NCBI RefSeq assembly: GCF_050624435.1 | Contig: NC_134531.1 | Location: forward strand, 255,144,812 to 255,208,811 | Source: Tenrec ecaudatus | Lineage: Eukaryota; Chordata; Mammalia; Afrosoricida; Tenrecidae | Direction: 5' to 3' | Length of the DNA: 64,000 bases | Shown: piece by piece, positions 23,766-35,145 of the stretch | Layout of the letters: every line of letters begins with the position of its first letter | Position numbering within the stretch: position 1 is the first letter of the stretch | The notes under the pieces: model-generated | Database searches by the model: none | Told to the model about the DNA's origin: nothing | What the model saw: only the letters and a program-made list of their open reading frames with translations | Made by a program: the position numbers and the translations under genes

Positions 23766-24660
23766 ATCATTGACTGCACACCTCCATGATATGATCACCA
23801 AGGACAAACGGGTGGATAAGCAAATGTGGCGAAGAAAGCTCATGGTGCCCGGCTATCAAAAGAGATAGTGTCTGGGGTCTTAAAGGCTTGAAGGTGAACA
23901 AGCGGCCATCTAGCTCAGAAGCAACAAAGCCCACATGGAAGAAGCACACCAGCCTGTGTGATCACGAGGTGTCGAAGGGATCAGGTATAAAGCATCATCA
24001 TCATCAAAAAAAAAAATCTTACCATAGTGAATGAAGGGGGTAGTGCAGAGTGGAGACCCAAAGCCCATTTGTCAGCCACTGGAGATCCCCTTACAGAGGG
24101 GTCTAGGGAAGGAGATGAGTCAGTCAGGGTGCAATGTAGCATTAATGAAGAATACAGTTTTCCCCCAGTTCCTAAATGCTTCCTTCCCCCCCTCCACCCC
24201 GAAACTACCATGATGTGAATTCTACCTTGCAAGTCTGGATAGAGCAGAGGTTGTACACTGGTGCATATAGGAGCTGGAGACACAGGGAATCCAGGGTGGA
24301 TGATACCCAATACTGGGAGAGTAAAGGGTGTGTGGGTTGGAAAGGGGGAACTGATTACAAAGATCTACATGTGACCTCCTCCCTGGGGGACGGAAACAGA
24401 GAAGAGGGTGAAGGGAGACGCTGGATAGGGCAAGATATGACAAAATAATAATTTAAAAATTATCAAGGGCTCATGAGGGAGGGAGAGCGGGGAGGGAGGG
24501 GAAAAAGGAAGACCTGATGCAAAGGGCTTAAGTGGAGAGCAAATGCTTTGAAAATGATTAGGGAAAAGAATGTACAGATGTGCTTTATACAATTGATGTA
24601 TGTATATGTATGGATTGTGATAAAAGTTGTATGAGCCCCCAATAAGATGCTTAAAAAATA
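23766..24660 (+). mobile_element. Younger L1 3' UTR nested in ORF2
   Basis: The insert starts at ATCATTGACTGCACACC and contains the 3' UTR unit (TGGTGCCCGGCTATCAAAAG, AAGCGGCCATCTAGCTCAG, CATGGAAGAAGCACACCAGC), the G-rich tract (24477-24505) and a tail with CCCCCAATAAG near 24640. Host ORF2 text is continuous across it. Sequence similarity to the copy at 36666-38041 is very high by eye, so it belongs to the young L1 group. It is 5'-truncated and has no coding capacity. Confidence 0.88.
24470..24510 (+). other. G-rich tract in L1 3' UTR (possible G-quadruplex)
   Basis: GAGGGAGGGAGAGCGGGGAG followed by GGAGGGG offers more than four G-runs of at least three. The same tract recurs at 6594, 37667 and, weaker, 51270. 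Confidence 0.7.
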
Positions 24661-27600
24661 GAAGATCAACAAGCAGAAGGCAATTGGATTTCTATATACA
24701 ACTGATGGGATTACAGAAAAATAGTTGAAAAAGATAATACCCTTCAAAATAGCCAACAATGAATTAAAATATCCAGGGATATTCTTACCCTCCCCGCCCC
24801 CCCCCAAAAAACAAAACCAAACCAAACAGAAAACCGAAAACACCTGTATGAGGGAAACTATAGAACATTGTTACAGGAAACCAAAAGGGACCTTCACAAA
24901 TGTAAGAAGAGCCCATGGGCATAGGTCATAAGACTCAAAATTATAAAGATGTCAATCCTACTTAAGGAAATATATAAGTTCAACACAATCCTGAGATAAA
25001 TACCAGCATCTTTTTTTAAAGAAATGGAAAATTGATTTACTATATATGGAGAGGGAAGAAGTCCAGAGATGGCAAAGGACTCCACAAGAATAATAATAAA
25101 GTGGGCAGGATTATATTACCTGACTTGAAAACTTATTATACAGCCACAGTTGTCGAAATATCAGGATGCTGGTATAATAATAGACACTTGGCCAATGCAA
25201 AATCCAGAAATAAAAACATCAGCATATGTATTTGCTGGTACATTTGATAAAAGCCCCCAAAATATAAAATGGGAAGCAGATGACCTATTTAACAAATGGT
25301 GCTGGTAAAAACTGGATATCAGCCTGCAGAAGAATGAAGCAACACCCTCACCTCACTCCACACACAAGAACAAATTCAAGGTGGATTACAGATAATCAGG
25401 TAAAACCCCAAACTATCATGATCATCAATGACAAAAATTGGGACAAAGCTAAGAACCTTAGCACAGGAAATACATGGGCTAGCAGAAATAAGGAACAATT
25501 CACACTCAGAGGGAGATAAAATAGATGAGTAGGACACACTAAAGATAAAACATCTGACTACATCAAAACACTTCAGCAATAGAGTAATAAGAGAGCCCAC
25601 AGACTGGAAAAAGATATTTAGTAATGACATATCAGATAAAGAGCTTAATACTAAAATTTGCAGAATCCTGCCAGCTAACAACAACAAAAACAAATAGCTC
25701 ACTGAGGAAATGGGCGAAAGACTTGAACACAGATTCACAAAGGAGGAAAACCTAAATTGTCAATGAACATACAAAATGTTCCTGATCATTAGCCATCCGC
25801 GAAATGCAAATTAAAACTATCATGAGTTACCATCTAACACCCATAAACATATCCCTATTCAAACAAATCAGAAAGGAATAAATGGATGGGGTGTGGTGTA
25901 AAAGGAACTCACTGCTGGTGTTCTTGTAGATATGTACAATCATTGTGGAAACTGATTTTGTGATACTCAAAACAGATGGAAATTGAGCTACCTTATAGTC
26001 AGCAATTCCACTACTGGTCATCTACCCAAAAGAAATAAGACAGACCATGACTAGGCACCTGCTCTCCAATGTTCCTCTCTGCATAGTTCACTATTACAAA
26101 AAATTGGAAACAACCTGAATTTCCATCAATAGAAGAATTGATTAAAAAACTCAGGTATATATATACACAATGAAGTATTTACACATCTTCAAAAACTAGT
26201 GATGAAAATGTAAAACACTTCATCTTGTGGAAAGAGTTGGATATTAGGATATTATACTGAGTGAAGTTAGCCAAACACAAAAGATCAAATACAACATGAG
26301 TCCACTGAGGTAATTTCAAACCATAGACTAGGCATAAAGGAAAATGCATATAATACACAATTCCCAGGCTAAGGACCAGATACTCTGGCATGAGCCACCC
26401 CAAACCAAATGATACATGCATCATTAAAAAAAAAGATGCAGATGCAGATAACATTTGTGTGGAAAGGCAACTTTTCCTCCTCTCTCATATGCCTTTGAGG
26501 TCCACATAAGGGGGGAGGGAAGAAAAATGACAGTAATGGGGTATCAGGGCACTAATCTACCCCAGTGGAGGATATTGTTTATATCTCCACAGGAAAGGGA
26601 GACCAAGAGTAGACCCCATGCTGGTGTGCCAATCCTTGAGGGTGATATTCCTGCCCAGAGTAGCTAATTTCCAGAGATGACTGCAGTGCGGGCCTCAGTT
26701 TGAGACAGGCGTGCCCTTCCTAGACAACAGTGTTACACAGGGTGGTCTTATAGATACAGTTCAGGGAGGCAGCCATTTTGACCTGTGCACATGGGGTCAC
26801 ACCAGGAGTAGAGTGCAACAGACCAGTGATGGGAGGGAAGCTGAGAAGCCCCTGGTGAATTCTGATTGTAAACATCTGAACAGGGCTGGGGTTACTCACA
26901 AGGGGAACACAGTGAAAGTCTAAAGGTGTAACGGGTGAGGGATGCACTAGACCACTCCATCCCCAACTGCAGGGAATTGCTCTGGGGACTTTCATGATGC
27001 CCGTCTCTTGGACGAAAATGCTGAGGACTAAAAGGATATGGGCGCTGTTAGGTAAGCAGGTCCCGAGATATGGAATTCTGAAAGAAAAGGGGTTTGGGCG
27101 GAGGGATTACAACAGGGAGATGTTTAACAGAGAGTTATTCATCTACTCTGGGTCAGGATGCTGGTTAGACTCAGTCCTATTTGTAGGGTCTTTCCCTTTC
27201 TTTTGTTGGTGTCTAGCTATACAAGATAGGCAGGATAAGCAATCCCAAGGAGACGGTGATTAGACTGATGGTTATGCGTTAGGGGTGGGGGATGGGCAAG
27301 GAAGGGAAGGAGGAGTGGGAGTTGAGCGGTGAGACATTTATGACAGGGACAGGGGAATACTAAAGGTTCTAAAATAGATGGCAAGGAGGGCGTGGTACGT
27401 CTGGTCATGTTTGATCAATCAAAACGTATTTGAGAGAAATTACTGAGGTGATTGATGCGTAAGCAGGACAGTGGGGGAAAGAAAAAATAAAAAGAAGAAA
27501 GAAGAAAAAGGAAAAATATATTTATAGGTATATATGTAGATACTTAAGTATATAAATTTAAGTGTCTTTGTTTATATATGTATAGATATGGAAACACAGC

Positions 27601-28619
27601 AAGGAAAAAGATGGATTTTGGGTCTCTACTAAAATCTTACTTCAGTATGAGAATGGTCTGTTAATGGGGCATGTTAGGATACTCACCCTCCTGACACGAC
27701 TGCTGAAGACAAAATGGGTGCATAAGAAAATGTAGTGAAGAAAGCTGATGGTACCTGGCTATTAAAAGATATAGCATCTGGGTTTTAAAGGCTTGAAGTT
27801 AAACTAATAGTCATGTAGGCGGGAAGCAACAAAACCCACATGGAAGAAGCACACCAGCCCGTGTGATTTTGGGTGTTGAAGGGAATAGATATTAGAAGGT
27901 CAAAAATAAACAACAATGTGAAGGAGCGTGGATGTAGTGGAGACTCAAACCCCTCTGAATGACAATTGGACAGTTCCTCATAGATGGGCCAAAAGGAAGG
28001 GATGATAAATCTTGGATACAGTGTAGCACTGATGAAACACATAACTATCCTCTAGTTCTTAAGTATGTCCTCCCCCACTATTATGGTTTCAGTTCTACCT
28101 CACTAACCTTTTTAGACTTACCTATGTTCATTGGTAAAATTATAATCATGTGATGTCTGGAAACCAACATAGATAAGCCCTCAGAAAAAGTAAAGGCGGT
28201 AACAATTCCTGAGGTTACAGAAAGAGAAGGGGGGATGGAGGAAAATGGGGGAGCCGATAGCAATGATGACTGTATAATCCCATATGAGGAGGGCAAATAA
28301 CAGAATTGTAGGTGAATGGATATATCAGATAATGTAAGATACATCAAAACAAAACTATATATATAATATATATTTTATCTCTTTATCACCATATATATAA
28401 TAACAATAATCAGGGTTCTGGAAGTGGGTGGGTAGTGGAGGGCAGGAGGGGATAAAGGGAAGTTTATATCAAGAGGTCAAGAAGAGAATATTTAAAAAAT
28501 GATTGTGGTAACAAGTGTTCAATACTGCTTGATGTGACTGAACTACGGAATGTGATGATATCTATCGGTAAGAGCTCCCAATAAAATGATTGTATTTTAA
28601 TCACTTCCTATTCATGTGA

Positions 28620-29075
28620 AAACTTGATAATAAAGAAGATCGTGGAAGCATTGATGCATTTTTAATGACAGTGTGACATATAATGTTTCTTTTAATTATG
28701 GGACCAATTACATTTTGAACAAAATAAAATCATTCTATTGATGCATTCAAATTAAGGTCTTAGCACAGGATAATAAAGGTGTCATGGCGTGCCAGAAGAA
28801 TAAACAATCATCTTTTAACACATAACAGCCAGAATGCTCCTCAAAAGCAAGATGGCAAGAATTTATTCTCAAATGCTTTAGCATGATATCAGGAAATGCC
28901 ACTTCTTGGGAAAGGACATCATTCTTGGACAAGATGGATTAGCTCCAAAAATTGGCTCAAACATAACAACGTGAAGATCGTGTAGGACCTGTCTGCCTTT
29001 CCTTCTGTTGCACACAGGGCCTCTATGGGTCTTAACTGACTTGACAGGATACCCAACATCAACAACATCCCCTAA
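28620..29075 (+). mobile_element. RTE-clade LINE 3' fragment
   Basis: Sense RTE text: AAAGAAGATCGTGGAAGCAT, CATGGCGTGCCAGAAGAATA, CCAGAATGCTCCTCAAAAGC, AAGGACATCATTCTTGGAC, ending in AGGGCCTCTATGGGTCTTAAC. It follows the L1 poly-A end directly. The tail differs slightly from the usual GAGTCAG form. Confidence 0.7.
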
Positions 29076-29274
29076 CAATTTATGCAAAGCCTGGGGGTTG
29101 AGGGTTGAGAATGCTGAGGCTCTTTCTATTTCTTTCATTCACCTAGTGTATTTAAATTACTTGAACAAAAGCCAAATAAAACATTTCTCCTGTAGGGGAG
29201 GTTAAGAAATATCCATTTGTAAACAAAGATAACTACAAAGTTAAAGTAGGGAATTGATGTAGTTACAGAACTTT

Positions 29275-30240
29275 CAAATGGGGGGAAGTTAAGATGAAAT
29301 CATGAAGAAACTAGATGATGCCCGGCCATCAGATGAAGGAATATTGTCTGTGGTCTTAATTGTCTTAAAATAAACAGCCATCTAAGTGAGGAATCAACTA
29401 TGTCCACATGGAAGAAGCACACAAACTTGTGTGATCCAAAGATTGTAAATCATAAAATCTGAATCTGAAGAAGGGAGTGGTATCAGGGCTTACATTGTGA
29501 AAACCCTGTGTGCAGAAGGCTATTCATGACAGTGGAAGCCCAAAATCCATTGGCAGGGTCTGCACATGGATTAAGCCTCCTGTGAATTCCTCTGATCACA
29601 GCGAACACAGGCGAGTAATTTTGTTATCAGACAGCACTGCAAAGTCGATTATGGCAGATACAGTTAGGTTAAAATGTAATATCTCATCATTTGGTCTATC
29701 TTTGGACTCTTTTTAAAGTTGTTTCGGTTAAAAAAAGTGAAGGGAAAGTAAATAAGCATGAGTTAAGCCTCTGGGGAATTCCCTCGGACTATGGAGCAGG
29801 ATGTGAATAGCTTCGCTCTCATGCAGAACGCACTGCAAAGTGGATCCTTGCAGATACAGTTAGGATAAAGTTTAGCAGCTTATCATTTTATCTCCCTTAT
29901 GATACTCTTTACATTTGTTCTGGTTTTGAATATTTTTTATTGAAATTTTTGTTTCACATTGGTATTGCTGTTAGTTTTTTGTTTGCTATTAAAATGATTT
30001 TTCTGTATATTAGATCCATGATACATAAAACTATAGAGACAGTACCTAGATTAATGGTTCTTTGGAGGTATGACAGGGGTGGACGTTGAAGGGAAATGGG
30101 AATCTATTAACAATGAATACAAGAATAAAGAAAATGTTTCAAAACTGACAGTGATGATGATTTTACAACTATTCTTGATGTTATTAATCTATTGGATTAT
30201 GTGAAATGTTAATTATATTCCAATAAAAACTTTTGGGGCC
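29275..30240 (+). mobile_element. Older L1 3' UTR
   Basis: A divergent version of the 3' UTR unit: GATGCCCGGCCATCAGATGA, AACAGCCATCTAAGTGAGG, CATGGAAGAAGCACACAAAC, TTGTGTGATCC. It ends near CCAATAAAAACTTTTGGGG (30220). A short internal direct repeat (TTAAGCCTCC/TTAAGCCTCT with GAATTCCTC/GAATTCCCTC) occurs at about 29573 and 29764. It is clearly older than the 23.8 and 36.7 kb copies. Confidence 0.7.
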
Positions 30241-30484
30241 AATATTAAATCTGGGAAAAATATAATGATTTACTGGGTAACTTAAAAAAAGTTAATAAAT
30301 TTTCCACCAAACGAAATTAAATAAAACCATAAAACTTCAGTAAATACTGAAAAAGAAGCTATATAGGGAAATATGGGAAATTTTTTGGACTCAAAAGACT
30401 TCTCTTGGAAAAAGGCATACTGGAAAAAATAAATGAACAATAACACACAGTCATACAAAACCCACAGCAAAAAAACAATAACAA

Positions 30485-31078
30485 ATTAATACCCATTGGC
30501 AATTACTCTGAATGAATGTATTAAATGCACCAATCAAGAGATAGAAAGAAGCAGAATATACAGGGAAACAACCCGTGATCAGGTTGTCTTTAATGGACAT
30601 TCTTCAGACACAGAGACATAAATAAACTAAAAACAAAGGTACAAAAATCATATTAAATAAATAGTAAGCATAAAATAGAAGAGGCAATGTTTAACTTCTG
30701 ATAAATAGACTTGAAGGCAAATCTAAAAGATAAAGAAGAGCATTAAATAACGATTCAGTGGCCAATCCAATAAGAGGGCTTAATCAGAAGTATCTACATC
30801 CCCAATAATAAATAAGCCAAACTTACTGCCAACAAGTTCACTCTGACTTTTAGTGAAGCTTGGGGGAAAGGTAGAACTGCCATTGTGAGCTTAGAGACTT
30901 CAAATGTGTTTACAGGAGTAGAAAGTCTCCTCTTTCACCACCAAAGCAACTGGTAGTTGTGAACTGCTGACCTTGAGATTAGCAGGCAAACAAATAATGA
31001 TTACTAATGAAAGGGCCCAAAATACCTGAATCAAATTTTAGCTGAATTGTTAAGAAAAATAGACAACTCTACAATAAT
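30485..31078 (+). mobile_element. Old L1 ORF2 endonuclease relic, interrupted by AfroSINE
   Basis: Broken ORF2 endonuclease text: the AATGTATTAAATGCACCAAT region, then the counterpart of the GVAILISDK stretch (about 30685-30720), then CATCCCCAATAATAAATAAGC. After the AfroSINE (30815-30990) it resumes with TGAATCAAATTTTAGCTGAATTG and AATAGACAACTCTACAATAA. An RTE then cuts it at 31080. Heavily decayed. Confidence 0.68.
30815..30990 (-). mobile_element. AfroSINE
   Basis: Antisense: GCCAAACTTACTGCCAACAAG, GGTAGAACTGCCATTGTGAG, TTTACAGGAGTAGAAAGTC, GTGAACTGCTGACCTTGAG. Inserted into the old L1 ORF2, which continues on both sides. Confidence 0.85.
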
Positions 31079-31079
31079 T

Positions 31080-32936
31080 GCTGTTGTTGTTAGTTTTGAC
31101 TCATAGTGACCATCAATTCTGCTTTTTCTACACCCTGACATTTTACTAAACATGTTGCCCTGTTCCAGAGACTTGTCTCTCCTATTAACACGTTTAAAGT
31201 AAGTGAGACGAAGTCCTACCATCTTCACAACTAAGGAGTATTCTGACTGTATTTCTTCCAAGGCAGATTTGTTTGTGTCAGGATGAGTTCTCTACAAAAG
31301 AAAAACCAGTTAGATATAGATAGATATAGATATATACAGATACAGATATAGATGATATAGATATATAGAGAGATGAAACTTTTATCCAACAAAATGGCTC
31401 ACCCAGTTCTAAAAGTAGATAATCCCAGTCTGGCTCAAATCCTTGCTATAGATGCGAAGCTGGAGGTTTTTCCTGACGCAAGCATCTGCAGGGGCTAATG
31501 AGCCTGGAAGCAGGAAGATGAACCCAGAAGCAGGACGATTACACACTGGTGGAGACAGAGCAGATGAATCCAGGTTTAGCAGATCTGGCTCATGGTTCCA
31601 GAGTTGACTGAATACAAAGCTAACAGATAATGTGCCCGGTCACTGTTAGCACTAAGGTTCAGCAATCAATAAGGCAGAAAATTAGTACAAGTCCAAAGCG
31701 GCAAAGTTCTATGAGACACAATCAAGGTGTAGACCAGTAAGTATTGGCAAGAGTAGGTGACACCCTCCCACAAACTTCTGTCCAATTGATTAAGGAGTGT
31801 GACGTGGGTAATGGGTTTGCACTTTACTCCGATCTTCCCACATCTGCTGCCTGCTCACAGTGGATCACATTATGACATGGATTATGTTACGTTAGATCAC
31901 ATTATGAGGGATTACAACCAAAATACTGAAAATCTTGTTCCCACTAAGCTGACACAAAACCTCACTATCACACAGTATATTGATACTTTTATTGTTCCTT
32001 TCCAGTATAATGATTCAAGTGTATTCTTAATTTCCCAAATTCAATGTCTAACTTTCACATGCATATAAGGTGATTGAAAATACCAGGGCTTGAGCTGGTC
32101 GCACTGTAGTCTTCAAATTAACATGCTTGCAGTTCAACATTTTAAAGAGGTCTTGGGCATCAGATTTGCCCAGTGCAATCGGTCATTTGAGGTCTTGCTT
32201 GCTGATCCCATGAGTATTGGTTGTGAGTCCCAACACGAACTTCTTGACAATCCTTGGTCAATTTAACTCTTTCTCCATGTATCACGATGTTACCTATTGG
32301 TCCAGTTGTGAGGATTTTGGTCTTTATGTTGAGTCATAATTCATACTGAAGGCTACAATACTTGATCTCTATCAGCAAGTGCTTCAGTGACCCCTCACAT
32401 TCAGCCAGCAAGGTTGTGACATCTGCATCTCTCAGGTTGTTAATAAGCCTTCCTCCAATTTTGATGTCACATCCTTCTAAATATGTCCCAGCTTCTCTGA
32501 TTATTTGTGCAGCGTGCATTGAAGAAGTAAGGTGAGTGGTACAACACTGCTATGCACTTTTTCTGATTGTAAACTATGCATAGCTACCTCTTGATCCATG
32601 TACAAGTTCTGCATGAACACAATGAAATGTTCTGGTATTCTCATTCTTCTCAAGGTTATCCATAGTTTGTTAGGCTTCACACAGTTGGATGCTTTTGCAT
32701 AGACAATAAACACAAGAAAAGATCGTTCTGGTAGTCTCTGGTTTGAACCTAGGTCCATCAGCAATGATATCTGTTGTTCCACATCCTCTTCTGAATATGA
32801 CCTGAGCCTCTGGCAGCTAATTTCTTGCCACAACCATTGTTGGATGATCTTCAGCAAAGTTTTACTTGCTTGTGATATCAATGATATTGCTCTATAACTA
32901 GAGTATTCTGTTGGGTGACCCTTCATTGAAATGGGC
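31080..32936 (-). mobile_element. RTE-clade LINE, RT region, interrupted by family X
   Basis: Antisense RTE inserted in the old L1, itself cut by a family X copy at 31275-31974. The minus-strand frame 33151-32501 (216 codons, the longest in the window) covers part of the RT. It shows YRAISLISQASKTLLKIIQQ (finger region) and FIVYAKASNC, where the motif A aspartate has become valine. The next frame (32519-32334) gives LRDADVTTLL in place of YADDTTLL. With both catalytic aspartate sites altered, it cannot polymerise. The left end carries the GTTGTTGTTAG tail near 31083. Confidence 0.88.
31275..31974 (-). repeat. Family X interspersed repeat
   Basis: Starts GATGAGTTCTCTACAAAAG, includes a GATATA-rich microsatellite (31310-31372), and ends CTCACTATCACA. 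RTE text continues on both sides, so this is a clean insertion. Confidence 0.7.
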
Positions 32937-33122
32937 ACTAAACTCACTGAAATCAGGTTGATTTGTGCATGGTGACCATATTGGACAAGGTAGAACTGTT
33001 CTTGTGAATTCCCCAAACTGTACTGATGTGAGTAGAAAACCCAATCCTTCTCACATACCTTTGACTCTGAATTGCTGACCTTGCAGTTAGCAACCCAATG
33101 GGTAGCCACTAAGCACCAAGGC
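32937..33122 (-). mobile_element. AfroSINE
   Basis: Antisense: TAAACTCACTGAAATCAGG, GGACAAGGTAGAACTGTTC, GAATTGCTGACCTTGCAG, GTAGCCACTAAGCACCAAGG. It abuts the 5' end of the truncated RTE. Confidence 0.82.
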
Positions 33123-33124
33123 TC

Positions 33125-33494
33125 ATGAATATTACACACAGAAATCTTCATATAAAAGACAATCCATCATCACTTTCTAAAAAGATGGAAAAACTCATCA
33201 CTAACTTCTTATAGAAAGAAAAAGCTTCTGTTATAAGCAAAGCAATACTAAAAATTAAGAAATAGTAGATGGTCTCAAATCGCAAAGGTTAAAACACATT
33301 ATGCATGCATAGTAATAAAAATGGTTACAATGACAGACACCTCGAGCAATAAACAGAATTGAGAGTCCACTGTCTATGGACATCTGATCTTGACGAAGAT
33401 CTGACATTAAATAAATAGATATGAGGTAATTTATTTATTCAGAGTGATGTAAATTTTGCATATCCACTTGCAGTAAAGTCAAATAAGACTCATT
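33125..33494 (+). mobile_element. Old L1 ORF2 C-terminal relic
   Basis: AAACAGAATTGAGAGTCCAC and TATGGACATCTGATCTTGACG are the well-conserved C-terminal part of L1 ORF2 in degraded form. The same old L1 probably resumes at about 34398, beyond an RTE insertion. Confidence 0.65.
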
Positions 33495-34397
33495 TTTTTC
33501 AACCAACTGTTGTCATGCTGAGACCTTCAATTCAACCACTGTACTAATCAATCTGTTGAGGACCTTGCTTTTTTTCCCCAATGTCCTTCTACATTATAAA
33601 CCACGATGTCTTTTCCCAGGGACTGGTCTATCTTTATATCATGGCAAATATATATGAGATGAGATATCATACTTGTGTCTAAGGAGCTGAGATTGTTACA
33701 TAATCTGGTGTCAATTTGAGATGTAGGAGTGTAGGGGTGGAGGTTAGCCTGTCAATCAGGTCGCAGCTTCATTACCTCATTTGGAGGCACTAAGGAGATA
33801 AACAGATTTCTGGAGGTGGGACACATGCTTACTCCCTGCCGGACACTTCTGTTGATAAGACTTTGGAGCTATGCTAGAGCTCTGGAGACAGAGGAGCCAC
33901 ATGGAGACCCTTGTCAGAACTGAGATGTTTACCCTACCACTGGGTCCACAAGACCTTCCAACTGGCCTGTGATGTTCCTGCATTTGATGTCATTGCATGT
34001 GTTTCTTGAGTTGAAGAGGACTTTATAGATGGGTATCAAACACATAGGCTAATATCAGACTTATGGACTTGATCTGGACTGGACTGGGATATCTTCTCAA
34101 TATTCAACTGCCCTTAGATATGAAATTCTTTCTTATACACATATGTCTATGAATTTGTCTTTCTAGTCAACTCAGAGTAACACAGGAGCATTCTGATTTT
34201 AATTTCTTTAAGACAGATTTGTTTATCTTCTGGAAATTCACTTAATTTCATTTGCCAATACCATATTTCAAATGCACCAATCCTTCAGCTTTCTTTATTC
34301 ACTGTTCAAAGTTCACATGCATATTAAGAGACTGAAGATACCATGGCCTGTGCCAGGCATACCTTCATCCTCAAAGTGATATCCTTACTCTTTGTCA
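33495..34397 (-). mobile_element. RTE-clade LINE interrupted by family X
   Basis: RTE antisense pieces at 33495-33650 (CAACCAACTGTTGTCATG, AATCTGTTGAGGACCTTGC, GGGACTGGTCTATC) and 34190-34397 (GGAGCATTCTGATTTTAA, GACTGAAGATACCATGGCC, TTCATCCTCAAAGTGATATC) are neighbouring parts of one element. A family X copy lies between them. The whole sits in an old L1. Confidence 0.75.
33690..34188 (+). repeat. Family X interspersed repeat
   Basis: Contains GGTTAGCCTGTCAATCAGGT, the thymine-rich 3' end TTTGTCTTTCTAGTCAACTC, and GTCATTGCATGTGTTTCTTG. It is closest to the copy at 54735-55150, so the two may form a subfamily. Confidence 0.68.
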
Positions 34398-35145
34398 CAA
34401 GAAATACATGCCAAAATAGCACCCAAATATCATCTTCACCCAACACAAATAGCAAAGTGAAAAAAAAAATAGAGAACACATTCTCATGAGATTATACTGA
34501 GATTGGTACCCCCTCTCCCTGTTAGCAGTACAGTAAAATACTGCAACCACCATGGAAAATGGTGTGCACCTTGCTTCCAACATAGAAAATAAAAATGCTG
34601 TGAGATCCAGCAATCCCACGACTAGGTGTCTAGCCTTGAGAAAGAAAAACCTGATACAGGTATGTACACAACCATGTTTCCTCTAGCACTATTCTCAATT
34701 TCAAAAAGATAGTTGCTACCTAAGAAGTCTTCAATAGAGAAATTGATAAACTATAGTACGTACACAAAATGGGCAGTTATCCGATGTTAAAGAAGTAAAG
34801 ATGAATCTCTCAAAGACTTCCTAATGTGCATGAGCTTAAGCAACATTATCTTGAGCAAAGACAGCCTCTTTAACAAGGACCGTTAGTATATGAGATTTCT
34901 AGGACCAACTATGGGACTAAGGGGACTCATAGAGAAAATAGTTCTCTGTAGATAACAGCGTGGAAGAGGAAGGGAAGGGAAGTCACTGACTAGAGTGTAG
35001 GCAAGTACACCTTGGATGAAGAGAGAGGTAACATATACTATGGGGGAAGTCTGTATAAAATAATAAAGACAAAGGGATATTCTTGGAGAATCACAAGAGT
35101 TAAAAGCAACAAAGGCAAATGCCATTATATGTACAATGTCTTAGC
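34398..35145 (+). mobile_element. Old L1 3' region relic
   Basis: Landmarks of an L1 3' end in order: AGATTATACTGAGATTGG, TGAGATCCAGCAATCCCACG, ACTAGGTGTCTAGCCTTGAG, CTACCTAAGAAGTCTTCAAT, CATGAGCTTAAGCAACATTA. It probably belongs to the same element as 33125-33494. Confidence 0.68.

Larger units (their letters stand above)
21598..26160 (+). pseudogene. L1 ORF2 (endonuclease-reverse transcriptase) relic
   Basis: Begins MAAKNPQMDVITLKIKDLNS and continues with DWIRKQNLSIYCLQETHI, the N-terminal endonuclease with its glutamate. Further endonuclease text is ASTIIVGNFNALLSEKDRS (about 22000), where the usual D of GDFN is N. The RT region spans about 23000-23720 ([38 protein letters not shown]). 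The catalytic tetrad reads ADYM instead of ADDM at about 23680. An L1 3' UTR is inserted just after GYGRVAG, and ORF2 resumes with KINKQKAIGFL at about 24665. Many frameshifts are present; non-functional. Confidence 0.85.
19690..28600 (+). mobile_element. Near full-length, inactivated L1 LINE
   Basis: All L1 parts are present in order: a GC-rich 5' UTR (19690-20470), ORF1 (20480-about 21170), an inter-ORF stretch (to about 21590), ORF2 (about 21598-26160), and a long 3' UTR (about 26450-28600) ending with AATAAA at 28580. L1 encodes an RNA-binding chaperone (ORF1p) and an endonuclease-reverse transcriptase (ORF2p). Many frameshifts and stops kill both frames. A younger L1 3' UTR of about 0.9 kb is nested at 23766-24660, so the original insertion was about 8 kb. 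A possible weak target-site repeat (CATGTGCAAAA before, CATGTGAAAAC after) needs checking. Confidence 0.88.

Noticed and set aside
32501..33151. Longest ORF of the window, 216 codons on the minus strand
   Set aside because: It is a decayed RTE reverse transcriptase fused by chance to an AfroSINE; catalytic positions are substituted and the frame ends within the element.
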